NCBI GenBank assembly: GCA_024276675.1
Contig: JAJRWT010000068.1
Span: 1-64,000, forward strand
Source of the DNA: Myxococcota bacterium
Lineage (GTDB): Bacteria > Myxococcota_A > UBA796 > JAFGLY01
DNA length: 64,000 nt
Direction of reading: 5' to 3'
Made by a program: the position numbers and the translations under genes. The notes under the pieces are model-generated. The model saw nothing but the letters and a program-made list of their open reading frames with translations, was not told the DNA's origin and searched no databases. Shown here piece by piece: positions 16,617-24,947 of the stretch; the stretch's first letter is position 1, and each line of letters begins with the position of its first letter.

Positions 16617-17399
16617 TCAGTCACCCGAGCCTTGCAGGTAGGCATCGACTGCCTCGGCGTCGGACTGCATGGAACCTATGACCAGGTTCAGGGCCAGGGC
16701 TTCCGGCAGGTCACCAGAGCCGACGTCGATGCTCATCCACGTGGCTTGCAGGCGACGGTGCCCGGTACCACGGGGCAGGACGACGTTCAGGTAGTAGTTT
16801 TCGTCGATGCTGAGCCAGTCCCAGTTGAGCTGTGCCGGGCCGTTGAGCCAGGTGCGGTGCAGGAGAGCCGGTCCCTCGTCCAGCTCTACCCAGCGCATGT
16901 TGGCCGTGTTTTCGCTGGTGACCGTCAGCCCCAGCGTGTAGCTGCTTTCCATGTAGTTGGTCATCTCCAGCCAGTCACACCCACGTTCCACGAAGCACTG
17001 CTGGTTCCCGTCGTAGCTGCGCTCGTAGACCTCGTGGTTGTCGATGTACTCGGAGGGGTTCACCATCACCAGCACCCAGGCCATGTCGTCGACGCTGGTG
17101 ACACCGTCCGTTCCCACGGCCGCGCCCTCCACGTCTTCCACGTCCCGTTCAAGGTCGTCCAGCGCCTGCACCGTCTCCTGGCTCAAGGCGCTCACCGAGT
17201 AACCTTCGTAGGTTTCGTCGATGTTGACGTCCAGCCAGGACAGCAGGCTCTCCAGTCCCACCTGGAGGTACTCCGGGTCATCGTCGGGCATGTGGGAATA
17301 GAGATAGTTGCAGAGCTGGTCCAGGTCCGCCGGGGCCTCCGGAGGCTTCTTGCAAGCTGCCAGGGTCAGCACCAGGGCCACGGACATGGGACGGAACAT
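16617..17399 (-). CDS. Lipoprotein of unknown function
   Basis: 260 aa from ATG 17399, which follows GGAGG; the frame's upstream extension to 17885 has no coding character. The signal peptide ends VLTLAACKK (lipobox). The rest is acidic and soluble with two cysteines spaced as CFVERGC and no internal repeat. No family recognised. Its partner on the other side of the hairpin is another small lipoprotein of different sequence. Confidence 0.75.
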   Translation of the reverse strand: MFRPMSVALVLTLAACKKPPEAPADLDQLCNYLYSHMPDDDPEYLQVGLESLLSWLDVNIDETYEGYSVSALSQETVQALDDLERDVEDVEGAAVGTDGVTSVDDMAWVLVMVNPSEYIDNHEVYERSYDGNQQCFVERGCDWLEMTNYMESSYTLGLTVTSENTANMRWVELDEGPALLHRTWLNGPAQLNWDWLSIDENYYLNVVLPRGTGHRRLQATWMSIDVGSGDLPEALALNLVIGSMQSDAEAVDAYLQGSGD

Positions 17400-17648
17400 G
17401 TTCTTGCCTCCGATTCTGCCAGAGCACCAGTGTCCAGAGCCCGAACCGGTATTCCCTCCAACGGGGCCAGCCGGGTGAAGGGCAAAACGGTTCGTGTCCG
17501 GAGTGTACACCGGATTTCCATGACAAGCACGTCTTGACCCACTCCCCCCTATCCAATAGGGAGAAGGGCCGCGAAGCCGAGAATCTCCAGAGGCGGCCAT
17601 GGGCCAGGAAGACTCCCCAAGAGGCCAGCGGATCGAGAGGAGGTCATC

Positions 17649-18227
17649 ATCTTCGGTCTTCTCAAACGTCCGGGTCACAAGACCCTGAGCGCAGCCGAAG
17701 CCAGCATACTGGAAGCCCTGGCACTCACCGTCTTCCCCGAAGAAGGCGCAATAGCCGCCGGAGCCACCACAGCCCGGCTCGTGGACTACGTGGACAGGTA
17801 CCTGAGCTGGCTGCCCACGAAGCAACGCCTGCTCATCCGGGGGATGTTCCTCCTCTACGAGCTGGACTTCTCCATTTTCAACCACGGCCCATCACACCGC
17901 TTCAGCACGGCCAGTTTCGAGGAACGCAAGCGCTGCCTGGATTCCTGGGAATCCAGCAGCCTCTACTTCCGCCGAGCGGCCTTCCAGGCATTGAAGGGCA
18001 CTCTGCTCATCGGCTACCTGTGCCACCCCACCGTGCAGGAACAGATCGGCATCTGCCCGGGAGACCAGGCCCTTCGCCATCTTGCAAGCCACCGCGATGC
18101 ACAGGGCAGCGGTTCCTTGCGCCCCACCGCGGGGCACAGTTCCACCTTCCCCGGTAGCCCCGACTCCGCCGACACACCTTCGGAACAGTCCCGGCGACCA
18201 GCCTGCGAGAGTCACCCATGCGAGTAG
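17649..18227 (+). CDS. Gluconate 2-dehydrogenase subunit 3-like protein, start codon unclear
   Basis: The family pattern begins with TLSAAEASILEALALTVFP and continues through GATTARLVDYVDRYLSWLP and FEERKRCLDSWESSSLYFRRAAFQALK, as in the small subunits that accompany GMC oxidoreductases. The family N terminus reads back to about 17661, yet there is no ATG, GTG or TTG in that frame before GTG 17781, which would delete the first helices. A strong AGGAGG lies at 17638-17643, so initiation at an ATC (17646 or 17649) or a one-base indel are both possible. The last 45 residues are low complexity. It overlaps the sulfotransferase start by 10 bp and is probably the partner of the GMC domain encoded at 20785-22284. 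Confidence 0.65.
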   Translation: MFGLLKRPGHKTLSAAEASILEALALTVFPEEGAIAAGATTARLVDYVDRYLSWLPTKQRLLIRGMFLLYELDFSIFNHGPSHRFSTASFEERKRCLDSWESSSLYFRRAAFQALKGTLLIGYLCHPTVQEQIGICPGDQALRHLASHRDAQGSGSLRPTAGHSSTFPGSPDSADTPSEQSRRPACESHPCE

Positions 18228-19354
18228 CAAAAGTGGAAAACCGTTGGTCGCAGGACCAGCTCATCGCCGGAGCAGAACTTGGCCAATGGCTGAAGGTTCT
18301 CAAGGCCGCCCAGTGGAATGTGAGCCCGGTCTATCTCCACCGTGCCGCGTGGGTCACGGCCATGAGCCTGGCCACCTCCGCCCTGGGCCGCATCGAAGAA
18401 GCCACCTACGGAAAACGCATCGCCCAGATGACCGTCGACCCCACGCCCCTTTTCGTAGTGGGCCACTGGCGCAGCGGCACCACGCACATGCACGACCTGC
18501 TGGGAAGGGATCCCAACCACACCTACACCACCGTCTGGCAGGTAGTCTTCCCCACCACCTTCCTCACCACCGGCCGCATCGGTCCCGCCATCCTCAAACG
18601 AGCACTCCCCTCCAGGCGCACCTACGACAACATGTCCATGGGCTGGGATGTCCCCGCCGAAGACGAAATCGCTCTCCTGAAGCTACACGGGATGTCGTTC
18701 TACGGGGCCCTGATGTTTCCCGACGCCCACGCCCAGTACGAAAAATACATCGACTTCCTGGAAGCTACGGAAGACGAGCGGCGCCAGTGGAAGGACTCCT
18801 TCCAGTGGTTCATCAAGAAAGTCATGATTGCCACGGGCGGCAAGCGCGTGGTGGTCAAGTCCTGCCCCCACTCGGCGCGCATCCGCATGATCCTGGATCT
18901 CTACCCCGACGCCCGCTTCATCCACATCCACCGCCACCCCTACCGCGTCTTCGCTTCCATGCTCCACATGCGCAGCAAGGTGGACTGGGAAAACTTCTTC
19001 CAACGCCCGGAGCAGAGCTTCATCGACTTCAGGCGCGAACACACGGCCATCATCGGCGAGCGGCTGTACACACGTCTCATCCAGGACCGCAAGCTCATCC
19101 CACCCGAAAACCTCATCGAAATCGGCTACGAAGACTTCTGCGGCAACGAGGCGGAGCACCTGGCCCGCATCTACCGGCAGTTCAATCTTCCCGACCATGA
19201 TCGCTACGAAGCCATCATTCGCCCCTATCTGCGCAGCCTGGAAGGCTACAAGACCAACAAGCTGTCCATCGACCAGGATCTCAAGGACTTCATCTGGGAT
19301 CGATGGCGCCCAGTGTTCGAAACCTACGGGTATTCGAGGGAGTACAACCATTGA
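18218..19354 (+). CDS. PAPS-dependent sulfotransferase family protein
   Basis: 378 aa. The 5'-phosphosulfate loop is FVVGHWRSGTTHMHDLL (about 81-97) and the 3'-phosphate motif is ARFIHIHRHPYRVFASM (about 228-244), the two signatures of the sulfotransferase fold that moves a sulfo group from PAPS to an alcohol or amine. No signal peptide or membrane segment is obvious. ATG 18218 lies inside the end of the preceding gene, and the stop TGA shares bases with the TTG start of the following fusion gene, so the three genes form a tight operon. The acceptor is unknown; the neighbours suggest a lipid or metabolite alcohol. Confidence 0.85.
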   Translation: MRVAKVENRWSQDQLIAGAELGQWLKVLKAAQWNVSPVYLHRAAWVTAMSLATSALGRIEEATYGKRIAQMTVDPTPLFVVGHWRSGTTHMHDLLGRDPNHTYTTVWQVVFPTTFLTTGRIGPAILKRALPSRRTYDNMSMGWDVPAEDEIALLKLHGMSFYGALMFPDAHAQYEKYIDFLEATEDERRQWKDSFQWFIKKVMIATGGKRVVVKSCPHSARIRMILDLYPDARFIHIHRHPYRVFASMLHMRSKVDWENFFQRPEQSFIDFRREHTAIIGERLYTRLIQDRKLIPPENLIEIGYEDFCGNEAEHLARIYRQFNLPDHDRYEAIIRPYLRSLEGYKTNKLSIDQDLKDFIWDRWRPVFETYGYSREYNH

Positions 19355-22284
19355 AAAGCATGAAATCCCTCATCGACGAGCACATCGTGTCCAGTGCTCA
19401 CCTGGCCAAGAAGCACGTACACCCCAAGCTCATGAAAATGATGGAGATGGGCGGCATGGCCTCTGTCTTCAAGCGGGGTGAAGGTCAATACCTGTACGAC
19501 CTCCAGGACAACCGCTTCCTGGACCTGCTGGCGGGCGGGGGTATCCACTTCGTCGGCCGTAATCACCCAAGGGTGAACCAGGCGCTGCGCGACGTACTCT
19601 CGGAAGACCTGCCCAACATTTGCGTGGTGAACGCCTCCATTCTCGGCGGACTGTTGGCGGAGCGGCTCTTCGCCCTCGCTGGTGACCACGTTGGCAAGGC
19701 GGTCTACGCCAACTCCGGCTCCGAGGCCACCGAAGTCGCCCTGCGTTTCGCCCGCTACGTCACCCGCCGAAGGCGCTACCTGTACCTGGACGGCGCCTTC
19801 CATGGGCGCACCTGGGGCGCAATATCAGTGAACGGCTGGGCCGCCATGAAAGACGGCATGGACCCGATGCTCCCCCAATGCACCCCCATCCCCGCCAACG
19901 ACCTTGGCGTTCTGCGTCGCGAGTTGTCCAGGGGCGACGTGGCCGGGTTCATCTTCGAACCGGTCCAGGGCATGACCCTCACTGCCCTGGATCCCGGCTA
20001 TCTCCGCGAGGCCGAGCTTCTCTGCCGCGAACACGGGACCGTGCTCATCGCCGACGAAATCCAGACCGGGTTCGGGCGCTGCGGTGCATGGTTCGTCTCG
20101 ACCGACTACGGCGTCAAACCCGACATCATCACCGTCTCAAAGACCCTGTCGGGGGGGCAGGTTCCCATCAGCGCCGCCCTGGTCTCCAACGATCTCTACG
20201 ACAGGGTCTACGACAAGTTCACCTCCGGGCCCTTCTACTACTCCACCTTCGCCGAAAACAACCTGGCCATGGCGGCATCCCTCGCCACGCTGGACATCCT
20301 GCAGGAGCTGGACGCCCCATCCAGGGCCCTCGAGCTGTCACGGATGTTCCGCTCCCGCATAGAAGAACTGGCCCAGAAGCACGATGTCATCGACGGGGTC
20401 ATGGGCAAGGGCCTGATGATCGGCGTGCTGTTCAAGGAATCCAGGCACCTGGCCCTGCGTGTTCAGCAGAACGTCATGAAGGCGGCGGATCCCTCCTCTT
20501 TCAGCGCCGCGGTGAACGTCGATCTCTACACCAGGCGCCGCGTGATCGTGCAGGTTCCCGGCCCCGGGCTCAACGCCATCAAGATCCTTCCGCCCGTCAC
20601 TTGCACGGAAAGCGACGTCGACTGGTTCGCGCAGGCTCTGGACGACACCCTCGACTCCTTCTACAAGACCGGCCCGGTGGTTAGCCTGGGGCAGGCGGCC
20701 ATAAAGGACAGCTTCAAGACCATCAAGGAAGGCATCCCCTCCCTTCGACCAAAAAAAAAAAGCCTCGAAGCCCGCCCGGGCTTGATGGAGCTGCCTGACT
20801 ACGACGGCCCCGTAGACGAAGAATGCGACTACCTGGTGGTGGGTTCCGGCCCCGGAGGCGCCCTGGTGGCACGCCACCTGGCCGAAACAGGCAAGCGCGC
20901 CATCATGGTAGATGAAGGCCCGGTGGCTCGTGCCACCGACTTCAAGCCCGAAGCCGGCTACACCATGGCCCACTACTTCTACCTGGGCGGCATGAGGATG
21001 AGCCGCGGCAACACCTACATGCCCACCATACAGTGCCGCGTACTTGGCGGCGGCTCGGTGTTCAATTCCGCCATCTGCCTGCCACCCGCCGAGTTCGCGC
21101 TGGAACGATGGGAGCGTCACAACGGGGTGGAAGGCTTCACAGGCGGCGGGCTGGACCCCTACGTGGACGCCGCGTGGAAGTTCATGGGAGTCCGCTCCAC
21201 TGCCAGCCACCTGCGCGGCCCCCGTGATGACCTCTTCAAGAAGGGCGCCGATGCCCTGGGATGGTCATCGGAACCCATCGCCAGAAACGAAGACGGCTGT
21301 GTAGGTTCGGGCGAGTGCATCACCGGCTGTCGCCACGGCGGCAAGCTCTCCACGGACAAAAGGGGAACACCGGAGTTCCTGGACCACGGCGGGCGCGTTC
21401 TCACCAGCCTTCGCATCGACAGGCTGCTGTTGGATGGGCGCAAGGTGGTGGGAGCCACGGGATGGGTGACCGACCCCTTCACCGGCAAGAAACTCTACAA
21501 GGCCCGTATCAGGGCGGGAACGGTGGTGCTGGCGGCCGGGGCCATCGGCTCTCCCTTCATCGCCCAGCGAAGCGGCCTTCGCCACAAGCCCATAGGCGAC
21601 CACCTGGGCTTCCACCCGGGCTCCGCCATCATGGCCGAATTCGAGCAACAGGTGCTCCCATGGGGGGGGGCATCCCAGGGCTACCACAGCTTGCAGTTCC
21701 TGGAGCAGGGTATCAAGCTGGAAACCCTCTGGGGTACTCCGGAACTCATGGCGTTCAGGCTGCCCGGCTCCGGGCATCCGCTGAAGGAGATGCTTTCCAG
21801 GCTGGGGCACATGGCCGTGTGGGACACCTGGGTCAGCGGGCAGGACTCCCACGGGCGAGTCCAGGCCCTGCCCGGTGGAGGCCTGGATATCACGTACAAC
21901 ATCGCCAAGGCCGACGTTCGGCGCATGGCCGAAGCCATGGCCAAGCTCTGCGAGATGGCCTTCGCCGCGGGGGCGGTGGCCGCCATTTCCGGTGTTCACG
22001 GCCTGCCCGCTCGCCTCACCAACCCCGACGACATCAACATCTTCCGCCGAACCGATTTTTCCATCAACGCATTCCCCACGGCTTCCAACCATGTATTCGG
22101 GGGCATGTGCATGGGCGCCGATCCACGAATCCACGCATGTGACAACAACGCCGCGGTCTACGGCGTCCAGGGTCTCTACGTCTCCGACACCAGCCTGTTC
22201 CCGGAAAGCCCAGGGGTGAACCCCATGTTTCCCGCCATGGTCCTGGCTGAACGGCTGGGGCGGCACCTGAAGTCCCTCACCTGA
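19351..22284 (+). CDS. Class III aminotransferase-GMC oxidoreductase fusion (frame crosses an A11 tract)
   Basis: About 977 aa from TTG 19351, which has GAGGGAG 8 nt upstream and overlaps the sulfotransferase stop; ATG 19360 is the alternative. Residues 1-450 are a PLP class III aminotransferase: YANSGSEATEVALR (about 120), IADEIQTGFGR (about 233) and the PLP lysine in TVSKTLSGGQ (Lys about 264). Residues 485-977 are a GMC oxidoreductase: FAD motif VVGSGPGGALVARHL (about 495), a Cys cluster CVGSGECITGC, and the C-terminal NHVFGGM and PGVNPMF that carry the catalytic His and Asn. Between them lies a run of 11 A. Changing its length by one base ends the aminotransferase at once and leaves an in-frame ATG (20785) for the GMC part, so these may really be two coupled genes. 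Confidence 0.85.
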   Translation: MKSMKSLIDEHIVSSAHLAKKHVHPKLMKMMEMGGMASVFKRGEGQYLYDLQDNRFLDLLAGGGIHFVGRNHPRVNQALRDVLSEDLPNICVVNASILGGLLAERLFALAGDHVGKAVYANSGSEATEVALRFARYVTRRRRYLYLDGAFHGRTWGAISVNGWAAMKDGMDPMLPQCTPIPANDLGVLRRELSRGDVAGFIFEPVQGMTLTALDPGYLREAELLCREHGTVLIADEIQTGFGRCGAWFVSTDYGVKPDIITVSKTLSGGQVPISAALVSNDLYDRVYDKFTSGPFYYSTFAENNLAMAASLATLDILQELDAPSRALELSRMFRSRIEELAQKHDVIDGVMGKGLMIGVLFKESRHLALRVQQNVMKAADPSSFSAAVNVDLYTRRRVIVQVPGPGLNAIKILPPVTCTESDVDWFAQALDDTLDSFYKTGPVVSLGQAAIKDSFKTIKEGIPSLRPKKKSLEARPGLMELPDYDGPVDEECDYLVVGSGPGGALVARHLAETGKRAIMVDEGPVARATDFKPEAGYTMAHYFYLGGMRMSRGNTYMPTIQCRVLGGGSVFNSAICLPPAEFALERWERHNGVEGFTGGGLDPYVDAAWKFMGVRSTASHLRGPRDDLFKKGADALGWSSEPIARNEDGCVGSGECITGCRHGGKLSTDKRGTPEFLDHGGRVLTSLRIDRLLLDGRKVVGATGWVTDPFTGKKLYKARIRAGTVVLAAGAIGSPFIAQRSGLRHKPIGDHLGFHPGSAIMAEFEQQVLPWGGASQGYHSLQFLEQGIKLETLWGTPELMAFRLPGSGHPLKEMLSRLGHMAVWDTWVSGQDSHGRVQALPGGGLDITYNIAKADVRRMAEAMAKLCEMAFAAGAVAAISGVHGLPARLTNPDDINIFRRTDFSINAFPTASNHVFGGMCMGADPRIHACDNNAAVYGVQGLYVSDTSLFPESPGVNPMFPAMVLAERLGRHLKSLT
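20751..20761 (+). other. A11 slippage site at the domain junction
   Basis: Eleven consecutive A residues encode PKKKS between the aminotransferase and GMC domains. With one A fewer the frame stops at TGA 20783-20785, which overlaps ATG 20785-20787 as TGATG; with one A more it stops at TGA 20796-20798. Such runs are prone to polymerase or ribosome slippage and to sequencing error. Confidence 0.8.
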
Positions 22285-22350
22285 AGCAACTGTCACAACT
22301 GCAAGCTGGTAAAGTTGGTGTATGGTCTGGCGTCGCCAGGATGGAGCCAC

Positions 22351-23103
22351 ATGAACGAGCAGGGCCAGGCTGTAGGATCCGCGGTCGGGACCAGCGCCAG
22401 CCAGGCTCCCCGCATCGGCTGGTGCATGGTTTTTCTGTTGGCCATGCTGGCCTGCCGTGGCGATGCACCCGACACGGACGAGGCCCTGGCCCAGGGCAAG
22501 CTCCTGTACGACCACGTCCAGCGCACCTGGCCGGAACACGATCACTACGAGCTGGAGCGTCAGCTCATCGTTCGGGGCGAGGACACGCAGCAGGTCATGG
22601 ACATGCTGGCTCTCGAGCCGGGCATGACCGTGGCCGATATCGGCTGCGGTTCCGGCTTCTACACCTTCCTGTTCTCCCGAGCCGTGGGCGCCGGGGGCCT
22701 GGTCTACGCCATCGACATACAGCAGAACGCCGTGGATTACCTCCAGCAGCGGCTCCAGGACCCCACCTTGAATCCACTGGGGAACATCCGGGTCTTCCAG
22801 AGCAGGGTGGACGCCACCTTGATCCCCGACGAAACCCTGGACGCGGAGTTGCTGTCCCACGCAGATTTCTACGCCTATCCCCAACTGTTGGACGAAAACA
22901 TCGCCATGATACAGAGCTGCTTCGACTCACTCAAACCCGGCGGCGTACTGGTGGTGGTGCAGGACATGAAGGTGAGCTGGTACTCCAGCGGGGAGCAGAT
23001 CTCGAAGAACTTCCAGGCTGCCGGTTTCCTGGAAGAACGGATCGTGGACCTGCCCGGCGACCAGGATCTCTACTTCAAGTTCCGCAAACCCGGATCCAAG
23101 TAG
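22351..23103 (+). CDS. SAM-dependent methyltransferase-fold protein with lipoprotein signal
   Basis: About 250 aa from ATG 22351. A class I methyltransferase fold is clear: motif I VADIGCGSGFYTF (about 96), acidic end of beta-2 VYAIDIQ, and the LKPGGVLVVVQD strand. Unusually, the N terminus reads MVFLLAMLACRGD, a good lipobox, so the enzyme would be exported and lipid-anchored, where SAM is not expected. Either the hydrophobic stretch is only a membrane anchor facing the cytoplasm, or the true start is later. It resembles periplasmic-predicted methyltransferases seen beside other Cys- or lipoprotein-rich genes in large genomes. It follows the GMC fusion by 66 bp on the same strand. Confidence 0.75.
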   Translation: MNEQGQAVGSAVGTSASQAPRIGWCMVFLLAMLACRGDAPDTDEALAQGKLLYDHVQRTWPEHDHYELERQLIVRGEDTQQVMDMLALEPGMTVADIGCGSGFYTFLFSRAVGAGGLVYAIDIQQNAVDYLQQRLQDPTLNPLGNIRVFQSRVDATLIPDETLDAELLSHADFYAYPQLLDENIAMIQSCFDSLKPGGVLVVVQDMKVSWYSSGEQISKNFQAAGFLEERIVDLPGDQDLYFKFRKPGSK

Positions 23104-23120
23104 AAACCTCCAGCAAACGG

Positions 23121-23837
23121 TCAGGGATTCCCACCGGGGGGCTCCAGGAGTGGCGCCGGCGACAGGGGCGAGGGTGCCTGGCCCGATGGCGAGGGCGGGA
23201 CGGAAGAAGCGGGGAGTGGCTGGGGAGTGGCCATTTCCGGGATGTGGCAGCCCAGGTTCTGTTCTTCCAACAACGGGTTGAACTCCCGGAGCAGATCCTG
23301 ACCCAGGAGTTCCTGGAGAGCACGCTGGAGGCGCTGGTATTCGCTCCTGTAGAAGCGTGGGCTGTCCCTGGTGGTATGGGCGCCTCGCACCTCCATCAGG
23401 CGGATCTCGTTCAGGCTCTCCATGTACCTCACCAGCACTCCGCGAAGCTGGGCGCCCCGGGAGGCGGAGAGGCCGGAGTCGACGATGAAGGTCTCCAACC
23501 ACCGCTGCTGGCCATCTTCCATGGCCCGGATCTCCGAGACCTGGAAGAACAAGGCCGCATCGCGGTAGTAGGAGCCCTGGGGCTGGGCCGACTGCCCACT
23601 GCCCACCCACGAGGTACCGGGGTCGTCGGCGCCCACCGCGGCGGACCGGGGACTGGTCATGCCCTGGACCCGGAATCCCAACCTCACGGTGTACACGGTC
23701 AGAAGCACCAGCAACAGGGCCATGCCCAGCACCGCGGCCCACAGGTTCCGTAGCTGTTTGATGGTGGCGCATGGGCTGTTCTTTTCAGGAGCCCGCCCCC
23801 CCCTGCCGCCGGGTTCGTCGTCATGCCTGGACTTCAT
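23121..23837 (-). CDS. Single-pass membrane protein, unknown
   Basis: 238 aa from ATG 23837 (GGGAG upstream). A charged N terminus (about 30 residues) is followed by one membrane segment WAAVLGMALLLVLLTVY and an outside part rich in helices: a probable coiled region around LETFIVDSGLS...QRLQRALQELLGQDLLREF, ending in a Pro/Ser tail. No known family. It converges on the methyltransferase gene with 17 bp between stops. Confidence 0.65.
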   Translation of the reverse strand: MKSRHDDEPGGRGGRAPEKNSPCATIKQLRNLWAAVLGMALLLVLLTVYTVRLGFRVQGMTSPRSAAVGADDPGTSWVGSGQSAQPQGSYYRDAALFFQVSEIRAMEDGQQRWLETFIVDSGLSASRGAQLRGVLVRYMESLNEIRLMEVRGAHTTRDSPRFYRSEYQRLQRALQELLGQDLLREFNPLLEEQNLGCHIPEMATPQPLPASSVPPSPSGQAPSPLSPAPLLEPPGGNP

Positions 23838-23928
23838 GTTGTGCTCCCACGCCGAACTGGCGATAGTGTAACAGCAGCGACCAGCCAGTAGGAGAGTCAT
23901 ACATGCCAGTCAAGACAAGGTATCCGAA

Positions 23929-24942
23929 ATGAGCCAGGTGCGGCGCCTGTCCGAGCTTCTCCTGCGCCACCTGGGCACTGCCGTGGACCCACGCCTCAAG
24001 AACAACGTGGCCAGGCGCGTCGCCCAGCGGGTAGCCCTGGCTGCGCTGGGAAACCGCCTGGCCGCATGGGAACCCATCCACCACGGCGCCATGAAACTGG
24101 CCACAGCCGCCGAGGCCCTTCCCGACGAGACCATCCACCAGATCTTCGAGGAGATATGCTCCGTACTCCTGGTGGGCACCGTGCTCCCCATCCAGCAGGT
24201 GCGCCAGTTGATCGTCGAAGCAGACGACTGGTACCTGGGCATCTGCATATGCCGACAATCCCACAGGGTAGACGACCTCAACCATCCCGACAGCCAGCAG
24301 GTCTACCTCCTGGGCACGCCACAGCAGCGCAGGCCGTACATGGACAAGCTGCTGGATACCTTCCTGGAACTTCGGGAACGGGACCTGGTCACCTCCGAGC
24401 AACCACGCTCCCTGCTGGCGGAGCTGTCCGCGAAAAGATCGGCAGAAACCAGCCAGGACGGGACGCCCCTGGCGGACGACTTCATCACCAGGAGCTGGCC
24501 CCATTTCGAGATACTGCTGGACCACCCCGATTTCACCCCGGCCTGGCGCAAGACCATGATCCACAACCGCCGGACCTGGCGCATCCACCCCGAGATCCTG
24601 CTGGCATGGGTGGACCTCATGTATTTCACGCGGGGCGTGGTATTCACCTCCATGAACGCCGTGGACGAGCCCTACACCATATGCTCCTGCCCCGGTCCGG
24701 AAAACGACGGCGGCTGCCTGCTCTTCAACTGGAGCTTCTACTCCGGCAACCCCTACGTACTGGTCCACAACCAGGAACTATGGCATGGCCAGCGCAGGGG
24801 CTCCGGCGGCCAGGCCCTGCCCTGCGCGAGGTACGAGGCGCGAGCGGAACGAGCCTGCTTCGGCTGCGGCTGCAACCACGCCGACACCAGCAAGGACCCT
24901 CCCCCTCCCCTTCAGGATCCCAGGCCCCCGTACCAGGGGTAG
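23929..24942 (+). CDS. Cys-rich protein, putative metal or Fe-S binding
   Basis: 337 aa from ATG 23929, preceded by AAGG. No signal peptide. An N-terminal helical region is followed by GICICRQSHR (about 106), and the C-terminal part has ICSCPGPENDGGC (about 255) and CFGCGC (about 309). Such paired C-x-C groups with a nearby His are typical of Fe-S or zinc sites, as in other CxCR proteins, but the family is not recognised. It ends 5 bp before the stop of the convergent lipoprotein hydrolase gene, leaving no room for a separate terminator. Confidence 0.65.
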   Translation: MSQVRRLSELLLRHLGTAVDPRLKNNVARRVAQRVALAALGNRLAAWEPIHHGAMKLATAAEALPDETIHQIFEEICSVLLVGTVLPIQQVRQLIVEADDWYLGICICRQSHRVDDLNHPDSQQVYLLGTPQQRRPYMDKLLDTFLELRERDLVTSEQPRSLLAELSAKRSAETSQDGTPLADDFITRSWPHFEILLDHPDFTPAWRKTMIHNRRTWRIHPEILLAWVDLMYFTRGVVFTSMNAVDEPYTICSCPGPENDGGCLLFNWSFYSGNPYVLVHNQELWHGQRRGSGGQALPCARYEARAERACFGCGCNHADTSKDPPPPLQDPRPPYQG

Positions 24943-24947
24943 CATGG

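Noticed and set aside
17534..18157. 207-residue plus-strand frame
   Set aside because: It is the +1 shadow of the subunit 3-like gene; Arg/Ser/Pro-rich with no family resemblance.
21265..22884. 539-residue antisense frame across the GMC gene
   Set aside because: Typical long antisense frame in GC-rich DNA; the sense strand carries intact GMC and methyltransferase motifs.
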